DNA of 20,629 bases from SCUN01 sp964343975 (GCA_964343975.1 CAYFLU010000048.1:1-20629); one strand, 5' to 3'. Numbered from the stretch's first letter, positions 6,855 through 15,501 are shown. Notes: a model not told the origin generated them from the sequence alone. Translations and numbers: made by a program.

Positions 6855-8843
6855 TTATGAGGTGATCTTGAAGCCGACGAGCACCCGCGTCTTCTGATCG
6901 CCCGACACGGCTTCCACTTCCACGAGGTAGTTGCCGGCCGCGAGCCCGCCGAGTGAGAACGGCACGTCGAACGTGCCGTCCGTCGACGCCTCTGGCGTCG
7001 GGAACGTCGACATCGCGTCGCCGAGCGCGTTCAGCAGTCGCACCGTCACGGCGGGCGTCGTGCCGGCCGGGCCGTACGCGCGGAAGCGGAACAGCAACTG
7101 CTCGGCGCGCGCGAATTCGCGCACCGTAGTCGGCAACGCCGACGTCGCGCGCCGGAGTGCCTGCAACTCGCGCATGTTCTGCGCGCGAAACACGAGCGGC
7201 CCCGCAATCGCCGGCGCCGGCTTCGTGAAGTCGGGCACGACCACTTCCTTCTCTTCACTGTCGATGAGCTGCCCGGCCGCGCCTTCCGCCGACAACCGCA
7301 GGCGCACCGCGCCGGGCTTGGTCGTGAACGACACCTTGCCGCCCGGAATGAGCGACGACGCATCGCGCGCCACCTTGCCCCGGTAGAGCAAATCACCCGT
7401 CACGAAGTTGGCGATCACCGACAACTGCGCCGGCACATCGGCGGGAGCGGCGTTTGGCGCGCCCTCCCACACGAGCGTGACCTGCGACTTGCCGTCATCT
7501 GCGCGATCGAACGTCACCCAGGTGCGCACCGGATGGCCGCGCTCCGGCGCCGACACGGCCGCGAGCGCTTCGGCCACGTCCGTCGGGAGCGCCGGCGCCG
7601 CGGGCGCACTGGCGCGCGCGATGTCGTCGGCCGACATCGCCCAGTAGCCCTTGCGCGCGCGCAACTCGATGCCCTTGCGCTTCACGTTGACCTTGATCTC
7701 GTGATATTTGCCGTCGCGCGGCGCCTCGGTCGACGTGTACCCGAGCAGGTAGTAGGCGCTCGTGTCCGTCACCATCTGCCGGAGCGCGGGCAGCGGGTCG
7801 TTCCGGCCCACGATCGCCCGGCCGTCGGTCTGATCCGACATGATGCGCAGCGAGTCGGTCGACTCCTGCAACACGCGCTTGTCCTGCTCGTACGCCACGG
7901 CCGGTTGCGACAGATCGAACTCGCCGGTGGCGAGCCCGCGCGGGTCGAGCGTGTAGATCGACGTGTTCGACCGGTTCGCCGCGTTGAAGATGTCGCGCAT
8001 GCGATTCAGGAGGTCGACGCTCGCCTGAAATTCCGTGCGGCTCGCGTTGAGCGCGCCGATCGAGCCGGGTTGCTGCCCGGCCACGAGGCCGTTGGTCGCA
8101 ATCTCCGTGGGCAACATGCTCGACAGGCCCTCGCTCACGTAGAGCACCGTCTTGCGGCCCTCGCGCAACGTGCCGAGGTACACGCCCAGACCTTCCAACG
8201 ACTCGATCACGACGGCGTTGCGCAGGTTCTCGATCTGCTGGCGCGACAAGCGGTGATAGATGTCCTCGGCCGGGTTGCGCGGCTCGTAGTCGTACTTGCG
8301 GCCCTGGAACTTCATGATGGCCGCCGCAGTGCCCGCGTGATCGCGCGAGTAGGTGATGGCGGTCACGGGCGTGAGCGGATACATCAACGCCACCATGTCG
8401 CGCGAGTCGAGCCCCGCCACGAACGTCGCGAGCTTCTCGCGGATCGACATCGAGTTGCCGAGGCGCGTGTGGTAGTCGTCGAGGAAGATCGTAATGAGCC
8501 GCACGTCGTCGCGCGCGGCTTCCCGGTTCATCGCCTCGAGCGACGTGATGGGCTGCGCGCGCACCGGGTCGACGTCAAAGCGGTCGCTGTCGAGGACGAT
8601 GCGCTTGAAGGAATCGATCGTCTGGGCCTTGCCGTTCTCCCTGATCTCGAAATCGTCCTGCGTGAGATCGGTGACCGGCTTGCCGTTCTTGTCGGTGGCG
8701 ATGACGTCCACCGTGACCGCGTCGATGCGGGTGCGGAAGGTCGGCGTCTGGGACGGCGCGGCTTGCTGCGCCAGAAGGCAGGGACTGCCGGTGACACCCG
8801 TGAGGGCGGCCGCCAGCATGCCGGCGATCCATCGATTGCGCAT
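6855..8843 (-). CDS. Secreted VWFA-related protein of the acidobacterial type
   Basis: 662 residues. An N-terminal signal peptide (RNRW, hydrophobic core about 7-25, likely cleavage after LLAQQ) indicates export. Residues about 37-80 (FRTRIDAVTVDVIATDKNGKPV, then DFEIRENG) are the beta-rich lead-in seen in these proteins. The VWA-like fold starts at VRLITIFLDDYHT near 115-126. The canonical metal-site motif DxSxS is absent, replaced by LDDYHT, so metal-dependent ligand binding may be altered. YYLLGYTSTEAPRDGKYHEIKV and RARKGYW are hallmarks of the family. The C-terminal 250 residues look like beta-rich extracellular domains. ATG 8841-8843 is chosen because GGAA lies 8 nt before it; ATG 8847-8849 would add two residues. 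The long open frame further upstream is antisense to the acyl-CoA dehydrogenase and is not coding. Exact function unknown. Confidence 0.82.
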   Translation of the reverse strand: MRNRWIAGMLAAALTGVTGSPCLLAQQAAPSQTPTFRTRIDAVTVDVIATDKNGKPVTDLTQDDFEIRENGKAQTIDSFKRIVLDSDRFDVDPVRAQPITSLEAMNREAARDDVRLITIFLDDYHTRLGNSMSIREKLATFVAGLDSRDMVALMYPLTPVTAITYSRDHAGTAAAIMKFQGRKYDYEPRNPAEDIYHRLSRQQIENLRNAVVIESLEGLGVYLGTLREGRKTVLYVSEGLSSMLPTEIATNGLVAGQQPGSIGALNASRTEFQASVDLLNRMRDIFNAANRSNTSIYTLDPRGLATGEFDLSQPAVAYEQDKRVLQESTDSLRIMSDQTDGRAIVGRNDPLPALRQMVTDTSAYYLLGYTSTEAPRDGKYHEIKVNVKRKGIELRARKGYWAMSADDIARASAPAAPALPTDVAEALAAVSAPERGHPVRTWVTFDRADDGKSQVTLVWEGAPNAAPADVPAQLSVIANFVTGDLLYRGKVARDASSLIPGGKVSFTTKPGAVRLRLSAEGAAGQLIDSEEKEVVVPDFTKPAPAIAGPLVFRAQNMRELQALRRATSALPTTVREFARAEQLLFRFRAYGPAGTTPAVTVRLLNALGDAMSTFPTPEASTDGTFDVPFSLGGLAAGNYLVEVEAVSGDQKTRVLVGFKITS

Positions 8844-8883
8844 GCACATAGTTCCGGTAACTTTCTCTGGCAGGGCTGGCGCG

Positions 8884-8893
8884 ATGGTAGCAT
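8884..8893. promoter_or_regulatory. Candidate promoter core in the divergent gap 8844-8948
   Basis: The 105-bp gap separates the VWFA-related gene (minus) from the acyl-CoA dehydrogenase (plus). It contains TGCTACCAT on the minus strand (8892-8884) and TGGTAGCAT on the plus strand (8885-8893), overlapping extended -10-like elements. These could serve both directions, with leaders of about 35 and 50 nt. No clear -35 is visible. Nothing else is recognised in the gap. Confidence 0.28.
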
Positions 8894-8948
8894 ACGGGTC
8901 CGGACTCACCCCCGCCGGATCATGCATCGCGGTGATACCATTTTTCCC

Positions 8949-10106
8949 ATGTCCGATGCGTCGTTCCCGCCCTTGACCGTGCTCGCCGAAGACGAACAGA
9001 TCCTCCGCCAGAGCGTCCGCGACTTCGCCCTCGCCGAAATCCGCCCCATCAGCCGCGAGATGGATGACCACGCGAAGATGTCGCCGGCCCTGCTCGAGAA
9101 GCTGTTTGGACTCGGCCTGATGGGCGTGGAGATTCCCGACGCGCACGGCGGCGCGGGCGGCACGTTCTTCCACTCGGTGCTCGTCGTCGAGGAGTTGTCG
9201 CGGGTGGATCCGTCGGTCGGCGTGCTCGTGGACGTACAGAACACGCTCGTGATCAACGCGATCATGCGGTGGGGCAACGCCGACATGAAGGCGCGGCTGC
9301 TGCCGCGGCTGGCCACCAAGTCGGTCGGCGCCTACGGCCTGTCGGAGGCCGGTTCCGGTTCGGACGCGTTCGCGCTGCAGACGCGCGCGGTCGCCGACGG
9401 CGATCATTTCGTGATCACGGGCCGCAAGCTCTGGATCACGAACGCCAACGAAGCCGACATTTTCATCATCTTTGCCAACATCAATCCCGAAGCGGGCTAC
9501 CGCGGCATCACGGCCTTCATCGTGGAGCGCGGCATGGCCGGCTTCACGATCGGCAAGAAGGAGGACAAGCTCGGCATTCGCGCCTCCTCGACCTGCGAGT
9601 TGGTCCTCGAAGACTGCCGCGTGCCGAAGAGCGCGGTGCTCGGTGAAATCGGCAAGGGCTACAAGGTGGCCATCGAGACGCTGAACGAAGGGCGCATCGG
9701 CATCGGCGCGCAGATGGTCGGCCTCGCGCAGGGCGCCCTCGATCACGCGCTGTCGTATACGAAGGAGCGCAAGCAGTTCGGCAAGGCCATCGCGAACTTC
9801 CAGGGCGTGCAGTTCCAGCTCGCCCGGATGGCGACCGACGTCGAAGCCGCGCGCCTGCTCGTCTACAACGCCGCGCGCCTGCGTGATGCGGGCAAGCCGT
9901 TTCTCACGGAAGCCGCGATGTGCAAGATCTTCGCGTCGGAAGTCGCCGAGCGGAATGCATCGATGGCGATCAACCTCTTCGGCGGTCTGGGCTTCGTGAA
10001 GGACTACCCGGTCGAGAAGCTCTACCGCGACGCCAAGATCGGCCAGATCTACGAAGGCACGTCGAACCTGCAGTTGCAGACGATTGCGAAGAACCTGCTC
10101 GCATGA
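8949..10106 (+). CDS. Acyl-CoA dehydrogenase, short/branched-chain type
   Basis: 385 residues. FAD-dependent cytoplasmic flavoenzyme that oxidises acyl-CoA to the 2-enoyl-CoA and passes electrons to electron transfer flavoprotein. Full family architecture: N-terminal helical domain (1-125), beta domain with YGLSEAGSGSDAFALQTRA at 129-147 and GRKLWITNANEAD at 158-170, and C-terminal helical domain with LNEGRIGIGAQMVGLAQG. The catalytic base is E369 in QIYEGTSNLQLQTIAKNLL. The sequence resembles the mammalian short/branched-chain enzyme (FALQTRA, LGIRASSTCEL, KERKQFGKAI, KDYPVEKLYRDAKIG), which acts in isoleucine and valine breakdown. The start ATG at 8949 matches the family; a weak GGTGA lies upstream. 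Its TGA overlaps the ATG of paralog A, so it heads an operon with A and B. Confidence 0.93.
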   Translation: MSDASFPPLTVLAEDEQILRQSVRDFALAEIRPISREMDDHAKMSPALLEKLFGLGLMGVEIPDAHGGAGGTFFHSVLVVEELSRVDPSVGVLVDVQNTLVINAIMRWGNADMKARLLPRLATKSVGAYGLSEAGSGSDAFALQTRAVADGDHFVITGRKLWITNANEADIFIIFANINPEAGYRGITAFIVERGMAGFTIGKKEDKLGIRASSTCELVLEDCRVPKSAVLGEIGKGYKVAIETLNEGRIGIGAQMVGLAQGALDHALSYTKERKQFGKAIANFQGVQFQLARMATDVEAARLLVYNAARLRDAGKPFLTEAAMCKIFASEVAERNASMAINLFGGLGFVKDYPVEKLYRDAKIGQIYEGTSNLQLQTIAKNLLA

Positions 10107-11431
10107 ACCCGATCCGCCGCGACGCCTGGTGGCCGCTCGTGGCGGCTGCCATCTCCGTCGGCGGTCTGGCAGCGGTCTCACACTATCGCGCCCTCCTCTG
10201 GGACGACTTCCTGTTCTTGCGCGTCCACCCGTGGCGGGAACTCCGCGCGGTGTGGACCGGTCCGTGGGCGCCCGACGGCGACGAACCACTCTTCTATCGT
10301 CCTCTGGCGATCTGGGCATACGCGGCCGGCTTCATGCTGGCGGGCTTGCACCAATCGCGCCTGCTGGCCATCGCCGCCATCGAGCTGATCGCCGGAGCCT
10401 GGCTCTTCGGCCTCTTCATCCGTCGGGAGACCGGCACCGCGTCGCTCGGCGCGTTTGCCGCGGCCGCGTATGCGCTGCACCCGGCCATCGCGGCCTCGGC
10501 GGGCTTCATCTGGTTTGAACAGAATCACCGCTGGAGCACGATCCTCGTGGCCGCGGCGCTGCTGGCGTGGCAGCGCGTCCGGTCGTCCGAACGGTGGATC
10601 ACGTGGTGGCCCGTTCACCTCTGGATCTGGCTGGGCTCCCTCTTCAAAGAAGACGTCCTGATGACGCTGCCATTGATCGCGTGGCTGCACTGGTGGCGTG
10701 GCCGGCAGATCGGCGACACGGCGCCCTGGCGAGTTCGCACGTTCTCGCCGTGGGTCGCGGTCTGGCTGGCGTGGATGGCGCTCCGAAGCTGGTGGCTCGG
10801 CGCGCTGGCCGGTCCTCCGCAAGAGGGGTTCCCCACGGAGCTCGGCAGGGTCATCGGCAACCTCGGCCGGGCGGCCCTTGTGGTGCTGGCGGATCACCGC
10901 GGCATCACGTCGATTTCCGGGACCGGGCACATCGTGTCGACGGTGGTGACGTTGGCCGTCCTGCTCTTCCTCGTGGTGCGGCTTCCGAAGGCCGGCACCA
11001 TGGTGCGCTATCTGACCGGCGTCGGCATCGGCATGTTCGCCCTGTACGGCGTCCTGCTCGGCCTCGCGAGTTCGGAATCGCGCTTTCATCTGATCACGGC
11101 CGCGGCCGTCGTCTTGCTCACGGCCGCGGTGCAGCTCGCCGGCCTCGGCGAGCCGCCGCGGCGTGCCGGTCGCATCATCGCGTGCGTCACACTCGCGGCG
11201 CTCGCGCTCGGCGCCACGGCGTCGTACCGGCAACTCGCTCCCTGCAGCCCCACCAGTCGCGTGCTCGATGCCTCGTCGCGCATCTTTCTCGAGAACGCCC
11301 CGGGGGCCCCACGCTGGGGCAGTCAGTGGCTCGCGGTCAAACGCACGCTGTGCCTCGCCGGCCGCGACCCGATTGTGCGCGAGGCCCTGCCGGCGTTGGC
11401 GGCCGACGTCGAGGCGGGCCGTCGTCGATGA
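10103..11431 (+). CDS. Polytopic membrane protein, GT-C glycosyltransferase-like, paralog A
   Basis: 442 residues, about ten hydrophobic segments, no cleavable signal peptide. The motif order resembles PMT/TMTC-type GT-C enzymes, which use lipid-linked sugars at the outer face of the membrane: an acidic first-loop motif LLWDDFLFLR with D34 and D35, FYRPL at 64-68, ALHP ending at 127, FKED at 181-184, and SSESRFH at 323-329. A short extracytoplasmic tail follows the last segment with the family Cys pair C381 (LAPC) and C417; it ends without the beta domain found in C, E and F. The start ATG overlaps the stop of the acyl-CoA dehydrogenase (ATGA), and its own stop overlaps the start of B. The glycosyltransferase fold is inferred from motif layout; the donor and acceptor are unknown. 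Confidence 0.72.
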   Translation: MNPIRRDAWWPLVAAAISVGGLAAVSHYRALLWDDFLFLRVHPWRELRAVWTGPWAPDGDEPLFYRPLAIWAYAAGFMLAGLHQSRLLAIAAIELIAGAWLFGLFIRRETGTASLGAFAAAAYALHPAIAASAGFIWFEQNHRWSTILVAAALLAWQRVRSSERWITWWPVHLWIWLGSLFKEDVLMTLPLIAWLHWWRGRQIGDTAPWRVRTFSPWVAVWLAWMALRSWWLGALAGPPQEGFPTELGRVIGNLGRAALVVLADHRGITSISGTGHIVSTVVTLAVLLFLVVRLPKAGTMVRYLTGVGIGMFALYGVLLGLASSESRFHLITAAAVVLLTAAVQLAGLGEPPRRAGRIIACVTLAALALGATASYRQLAPCSPTSRVLDASSRIFLENAPGAPRWGSQWLAVKRTLCLAGRDPIVREALPALAADVEAGRRR

Positions 11432-12693
11432 CGCGGCGCGGGTGGTGGGGCTGCCTCGTGCTCGCCGCGCTTGCGGTGCTCGTGCTCTACGCACACACGG
11501 TGCACTTCAGTTTCTATTGGGATGATTTTGACGACCTGCGCCCGCGGACGTGGCGCGATCTGGCGTCGGCGTTCCACGGGCACTACCAGCCGTGGGCGCG
11601 TGAAGGCATCTACTTCTACCGGCCGCTCACGAGCGTCTATCTGGCGACGGCGACGTGGCTGTTCGGGCTCGACGCGACACGGCTGCACCTGATCCCCCTT
11701 GTCGTGCTGACCGCTGCCGCCACACTCGCCGGACTCGTCGCACGCCGAATCACGCGCGACGACCGCGCCGGCGCGATCACGGCCCTGCTGTTCGCCGTGC
11801 ATCCGCTCACCGCCACCGCGATCGGTCCGTGGATCGCCAACCAGTATCAGGGCTTTCTCGTCATCGCCGTCGCCGCCGCGCTGCTCCTGTGGCAGCGTCA
11901 GGCCGAGCGTGAGCGCGGCCTGACGCCCGCGCTCGCGATCGTGATCGTGGCGGCGGCCTGGCTGAAGGAAGACGGTCTCGCGCTCGGCCCGGCGTTGCTC
12001 GCCGTGCATCTGGCGCGCGCGCACATCACGCGCGACGTGCCGCCGCCGTCACGTCGCATGATCGGCGGCGTGCTGGGTCTCGCCGTCGCGCTCGTGCTGT
12101 GGCGCGCGGTCTGGCTGCCGAGTCAGGTGGGATACGGCGTACCAGATGCCGCAGCGATCGTGGCGAACCTGTCGCGCGCTTGGCGCTACGCGCTCGTGTG
12201 GCACGTGAGCGGCGCATCGATCGGGTGGAGCCTGTCCCTGCTCAAAGCCGCCGTGCTCCTCCTGGCGATCGTGGCCGTGATTCGTGCACGCACCACCGCC
12301 GCCGCGCGGCTCATCGTGACGGGACTCGCGCTCCTGTGTGTGATGAATCTGCCGTTGGGGCTGGTGAGCAGCGAGAGCCGCTGGCACGTGATCAGCCTGT
12401 GCGTGGTGCTCATCACGGCGGGCGCGGTGCTGTCGGTGCCGGTGACGGCGACCACACGGTGGCTCGGCGCCGCGCTCATCGCGGCGGCCTTCGCCTGGGG
12501 CGCGCGCGAGCGCATCGATCAGTTCGCGACGTGCGCGGCCGAGACCCGTCTGCACGATCCGTGGGCGGCCGCCCTGCCGGAGTTGCCGCCTGAGTTGCAT
12601 GCGTGGATCGTGGCGCGCGACGCGGCGTGCGCGGCGGGCGCCACGCCCGTGTTCACGCGTCCGATGACGTCGATGACGTGGGGCGCGCGCTGA
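11428..12693 (+). CDS. Polytopic membrane protein, GT-C glycosyltransferase-like, paralog B
   Basis: 421 residues, about ten hydrophobic segments. Motifs: WDDF at 31-34 in FSFYWDDFDDLRPR, FYRPL at 63-67, FAVHP ending at 126 followed by PWIANQYQ, LKED at 179-182, and SSESRWH at 314-320, almost identical to paralog A at the last motif. The tail has C369 and C401. It ends at SMTWGAR, which lines up with the LTWGLG that opens the beta domain of paralog C, so the protein looks cut off exactly at that domain's first strand. The 43 bp after the stop hold no obvious remnant. ATGA overlap with A implies coupled translation. It ends 43 bp before the convergent stop of the second acyl-CoA dehydrogenase. 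Confidence 0.72.
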   Translation: MTRRGWWGCLVLAALAVLVLYAHTVHFSFYWDDFDDLRPRTWRDLASAFHGHYQPWAREGIYFYRPLTSVYLATATWLFGLDATRLHLIPLVVLTAAATLAGLVARRITRDDRAGAITALLFAVHPLTATAIGPWIANQYQGFLVIAVAAALLLWQRQAERERGLTPALAIVIVAAAWLKEDGLALGPALLAVHLARAHITRDVPPPSRRMIGGVLGLAVALVLWRAVWLPSQVGYGVPDAAAIVANLSRAWRYALVWHVSGASIGWSLSLLKAAVLLLAIVAVIRARTTAAARLIVTGLALLCVMNLPLGLVSSESRWHVISLCVVLITAGAVLSVPVTATTRWLGAALIAAAFAWGARERIDQFATCAAETRLHDPWAAALPELPPELHAWIVARDAACAAGATPVFTRPMTSMTWGAR

Positions 12694-12736
12694 GGATCGG
12701 CGGGCCTCGCACCGTGTGCCGGGCGCGTCGGCCCCG
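12694..12736. terminator. Possible GC-rich hairpin between convergent genes
   Basis: This 43-bp gap can fold with GGGCC near 12703 against GGCCC near 12730, and an inner GCAC-CGT-GTGC stem. There is no T tract on either side, so a role as an intrinsic terminator is weakly supported. It may only slow or mark the end of the convergent transcripts. Confidence 0.25.
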
Positions 12737-13903
12737 CTAGTCGGCGAGGATGTGCTCGGCGATGATCATCCGCTGCACTTCCGACGTGCCCTGATAGATC
12801 TCCGCCGCGCGCACGTCGCGGAACAACCGCTCTACGAGTGAGCCGCGTTTGTAGCCGGACGAGGCGAGGATCTGCATCGCGCGGTCAGCGGCGCGATGCG
12901 CGGATTCGGACGCGTGGAGCTTGGCCATCGCGGCTTCGAGTGACGCGCGCGGCGCGCGATCCTTCGCGTCGGCGGCCTTCCACGTGAGCATGCGCGCGGC
13001 CGCGAGCTCCGTCGCGATGTCGGACAACTGAAACTGGATCGCCTGGAAGTTTCCGATCGGCTGCCCGAACTGCTTGCGGGCGCGCGCGTAGCGCAGTGCT
13101 TCCTCGAGCGCGGCCTGCCCCACACCGAGCGCCTGCGCGGCAATGGCCACGCGGCCACCTTCGAGCGCGCGCATCGCCACACGGAAGCCGCGCCCCGGCT
13201 CGCCGAGCCGGGCTTCGGCGTCCACGCGCACGTTGTTGAAGACGAGGTCGAAGCAGCCGAGACCGCGCACGCCGAGCGACTCCGGCGATTCCACACGGGC
13301 AATGCCCGGCGTGTCGAGCGGCACGAGAAACGCGCTGATGCCGCGGCCGCGCGCATCGGGCTCGGTGGCCGCGAAGACAATCGCCACCGACGCCGCATCG
13401 GCATTGGCGACCCACACCTTGCGGCCGTTGATGAGATACCCGCGCTCATCGAGCCGCGCGGAGGTCTGCTGATTCGCGGCGTCCGACCCGGCTTCGGCTT
13501 CCGAGAGCGCAAACGCGCCAATCACCGCACCGCTCGTCAGGCGCGGCAGCCACGTCTCCTTCTGGGCCGGCGTTCCGAACTGCTCGATCGTCTCCGACAC
13601 GAGCGAGTTGTTCACCGTGAGGATCACGGCCAGCGTCGCGCTCGCCGACGCGATGATCTCGATGGCCGCGGCATAGGTCACATAGTCGCGACCGGCGCCG
13701 CCGTGCGCGGGCGACACACAGAGCCCCATCAGCCCCAGCGCCGCAGCCTCACTCACGAGCGCGCGCGGGTATTTGCCCGTGACATCGAGCTCGGCCGCAA
13801 CCGGCGCCACGCGGGTATCGGCAAAGTGGCGCACACGGTCGAGAAACGCCTGCTGCTCCGCGGAGAATGAGAAGTCCATTGCACGATGATTGTACTGTTT
13901 CAT
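12737..13903 (-). CDS. Acyl-CoA dehydrogenase family protein with Gln at the catalytic position
   Basis: 388 residues. Normal acyl-CoA dehydrogenase layout: N-terminal helical domain, beta domain with GAFALSEAEAGSDAANQQTSA at 129-149 and INGRKVWVANADA at 158-170, then C-terminal helical domain with ARKQFGQPIGNFQAIQFQLSD. The catalytic Glu of YEGTS is replaced by Gln (Q371 in EIYQGTSEVQR). The alternative base position used by isovaleryl-CoA dehydrogenase is Gly here (ALEGGR). FAD and electron-transfer residues appear retained. It may act on an unusual substrate, use another base, or have a non-dehydrogenase role. ATG 13903 has GAGGAG 3 nt upstream; ATG 13879 gives the family-typical MDFSFS start and would put the Gln at 363. 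It lies antisense between paralogs B and C, 11 bp from the divergent start of C. Confidence 0.85.
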   Translation of the reverse strand: MKQYNHRAMDFSFSAEQQAFLDRVRHFADTRVAPVAAELDVTGKYPRALVSEAAALGLMGLCVSPAHGGAGRDYVTYAAAIEIIASASATLAVILTVNNSLVSETIEQFGTPAQKETWLPRLTSGAVIGAFALSEAEAGSDAANQQTSARLDERGYLINGRKVWVANADAASVAIVFAATEPDARGRGISAFLVPLDTPGIARVESPESLGVRGLGCFDLVFNNVRVDAEARLGEPGRGFRVAMRALEGGRVAIAAQALGVGQAALEEALRYARARKQFGQPIGNFQAIQFQLSDIATELAAARMLTWKAADAKDRAPRASLEAAMAKLHASESAHRAADRAMQILASSGYKRGSLVERLFRDVRAAEIYQGTSEVQRMIIAEHILAD

Positions 13904-13914
13904 AAGCTCCTCGG

Positions 13915-15501
13915 ATGAAAGGTCGATTGCTGGCCGTCGCGGCGACGGCGGTCGCGGCGTGCTACGGCGGCGCCCTCCGATTCGACCTGCATTGCGACGA
14001 CCTGATCGTGATGCGCCCATGGTCGTGGGCCGAACTCGCGTCGGTCTGGCACGGCACGTGGGAGCCGCAACATGCGTGGGCCGTGTTCTTCCGGCCGCTC
14101 GCCGCCTGGTTCTACGCCGGCAGCTTCGAGGCCTTCGGCCTGCACGCCGCGCCGCACCTGCTGCTCTCGCTCATCCTGCTCACGCTCGTCGCCTGGCTCA
14201 TCGGCGTGTTCGTGGCACGGGACACCGGCGCGTGGCTCACCGGCGCGCTCGCCATCGTGATCTTCGCGGTGCATCCGAATACCCCGATGTCCTCGGGCGC
14301 CTGGGTGACCAACGACTTTCACAAACTGGCGCTCCTCGCCGTGCTGGGCACGCTGCTGTTGTGGCAATCGCGCCGCGACGCCCCGCTCGCACGGTGGTGG
14401 CCCCTCCTCTTGACCGCCACGGCGGCGTTCCTCATCAAAGAAGACAACGTGTTGCTCCTGCCCGCCGTGGCCGCGCTCCATCTCGTGCGCGCGTACTGGC
14501 TCGGAATTCCCGCGCGGCATCGCGTCGCCGCACCGGTCATCGCGCTCGCCGCCGCGGCGGGCCTCACGCTGTGGCGCACCCTGGCGCTCGGCGAAATCGG
14601 CGGCTTCCTCCGCCACTCCGGCGTGGAGCAGCTCACGCGCAACCTCCTGCGGGGACCGCTCTATGTTCTGGCCGGACTCGGCGGCGATCAGGCGCACGTC
14701 GGCTGGGCGCCGCCACTGATCGCGCTCCTCGTTGTCACCGTGATCGTGCTCGCGTTGAAAGATCGGCCCGCCCATGAGCAGTGGCCGGCGATCGGCGCCG
14801 CCGTGCTCATGGCGATGTATGCGGCGCCGCTCGTGCTCATCAGCGCGTCGACGCGGTACTACGTGCTCACCACCGCCGGCGCGATGCTGCTCGCCGTCGG
14901 GGCGCGGACACTCTGGATGCGCGCACACACAGCGCCGCGGCGGTGGCTCGTGGCCGTGGGTGGCCTGGTCATCGTAGCCTTCGCCGTGCCGCGGCAACAG
15001 GCCACCCTCCACGCGTTTGCGCCGTGTTCCGCGCTCGATCTCGACTGCGTAGGGTTCGCGCTGTCAGAGATGCCGCTCCTGCCGCCGGAAGCGCGCGCGG
15101 TGGAAGCCGCGTTGCCGTCAGCCTGTCGCACGGGCCGGCCGCCGAAGATCGGCGAAGAACCCACGCTCACGTGGGGACTCGGCACGCAGGAACTCGACAC
15201 GGCGGATGGCACGTTGTCACGACGGGCCTCCACACGCATCGTGTCGTTGATCGCCGCGTCACACCCCGGCGCGACCTTCCGGCTTCGCCACGCCGAGGCC
15301 TCTCCCGCAACACCGGTCACGGTGCAGTTCACCATCGACGGCGCGCCCCATGCGCCGGTCGTCCTGACCTCGCCAGACTGGACGACGATCGACGTCACGT
15401 TCGCGCCGAGTTGGCGCGTGTGGCTGCGCGCCGCGCATCGGGCCGACATCCGAGTCTCGGCCGATGGACTGGACTGGCGCGCCCCGGTGCTGACGCGGTG
15501 A
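13915..15501 (+). CDS. Polytopic membrane protein, GT-C glycosyltransferase-like, with beta-rich C-terminal domain, paralog C
   Basis: 528 residues. The membrane part (1-360) has about ten hydrophobic segments and the family motifs: HCDDL at 26-30 with D28 and D29, FFRPL at 58-62, FAVHP ending at 121 followed by AWVTNDFH, IKED at 174-177, and SASTRYY at 310-316. After the last segment come C371 (FAPC), C378 and C404. Residues 416-528 form a beta-rich extracytoplasmic domain opening with PTLTWGLG and ending in short strands (TIDVTFAPSWRVWL, DIRVSADGLDW), resembling a carbohydrate-binding-like sandwich; that fold is a guess. The ATG is 11 bp from the divergent acyl-CoA dehydrogenase start and no ribosome binding site is visible. 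It heads the C-D-E-F run, overlapping D by GTGA. Confidence 0.72.
   Translation: MKGRLLAVAATAVAACYGGALRFDLHCDDLIVMRPWSWAELASVWHGTWEPQHAWAVFFRPLAAWFYAGSFEAFGLHAAPHLLLSLILLTLVAWLIGVFVARDTGAWLTGALAIVIFAVHPNTPMSSGAWVTNDFHKLALLAVLGTLLLWQSRRDAPLARWWPLLLTATAAFLIKEDNVLLLPAVAALHLVRAYWLGIPARHRVAAPVIALAAAAGLTLWRTLALGEIGGFLRHSGVEQLTRNLLRGPLYVLAGLGGDQAHVGWAPPLIALLVVTVIVLALKDRPAHEQWPAIGAAVLMAMYAAPLVLISASTRYYVLTTAGAMLLAVGARTLWMRAHTAPRRWLVAVGGLVIVAFAVPRQQATLHAFAPCSALDLDCVGFALSEMPLLPPEARAVEAALPSACRTGRPPKIGEEPTLTWGLGTQELDTADGTLSRRASTRIVSLIAASHPGATFRLRHAEASPATPVTVQFTIDGAPHAPVVLTSPDWTTIDVTFAPSWRVWLRAAHRADIRVSADGLDWRAPVLTR

Noticed and set aside
8844..10319. N-terminal extension of the VWFA-related open frame
   Set aside because: It runs antisense through the whole acyl-CoA dehydrogenase gene, and a signal peptide begins at 8843.
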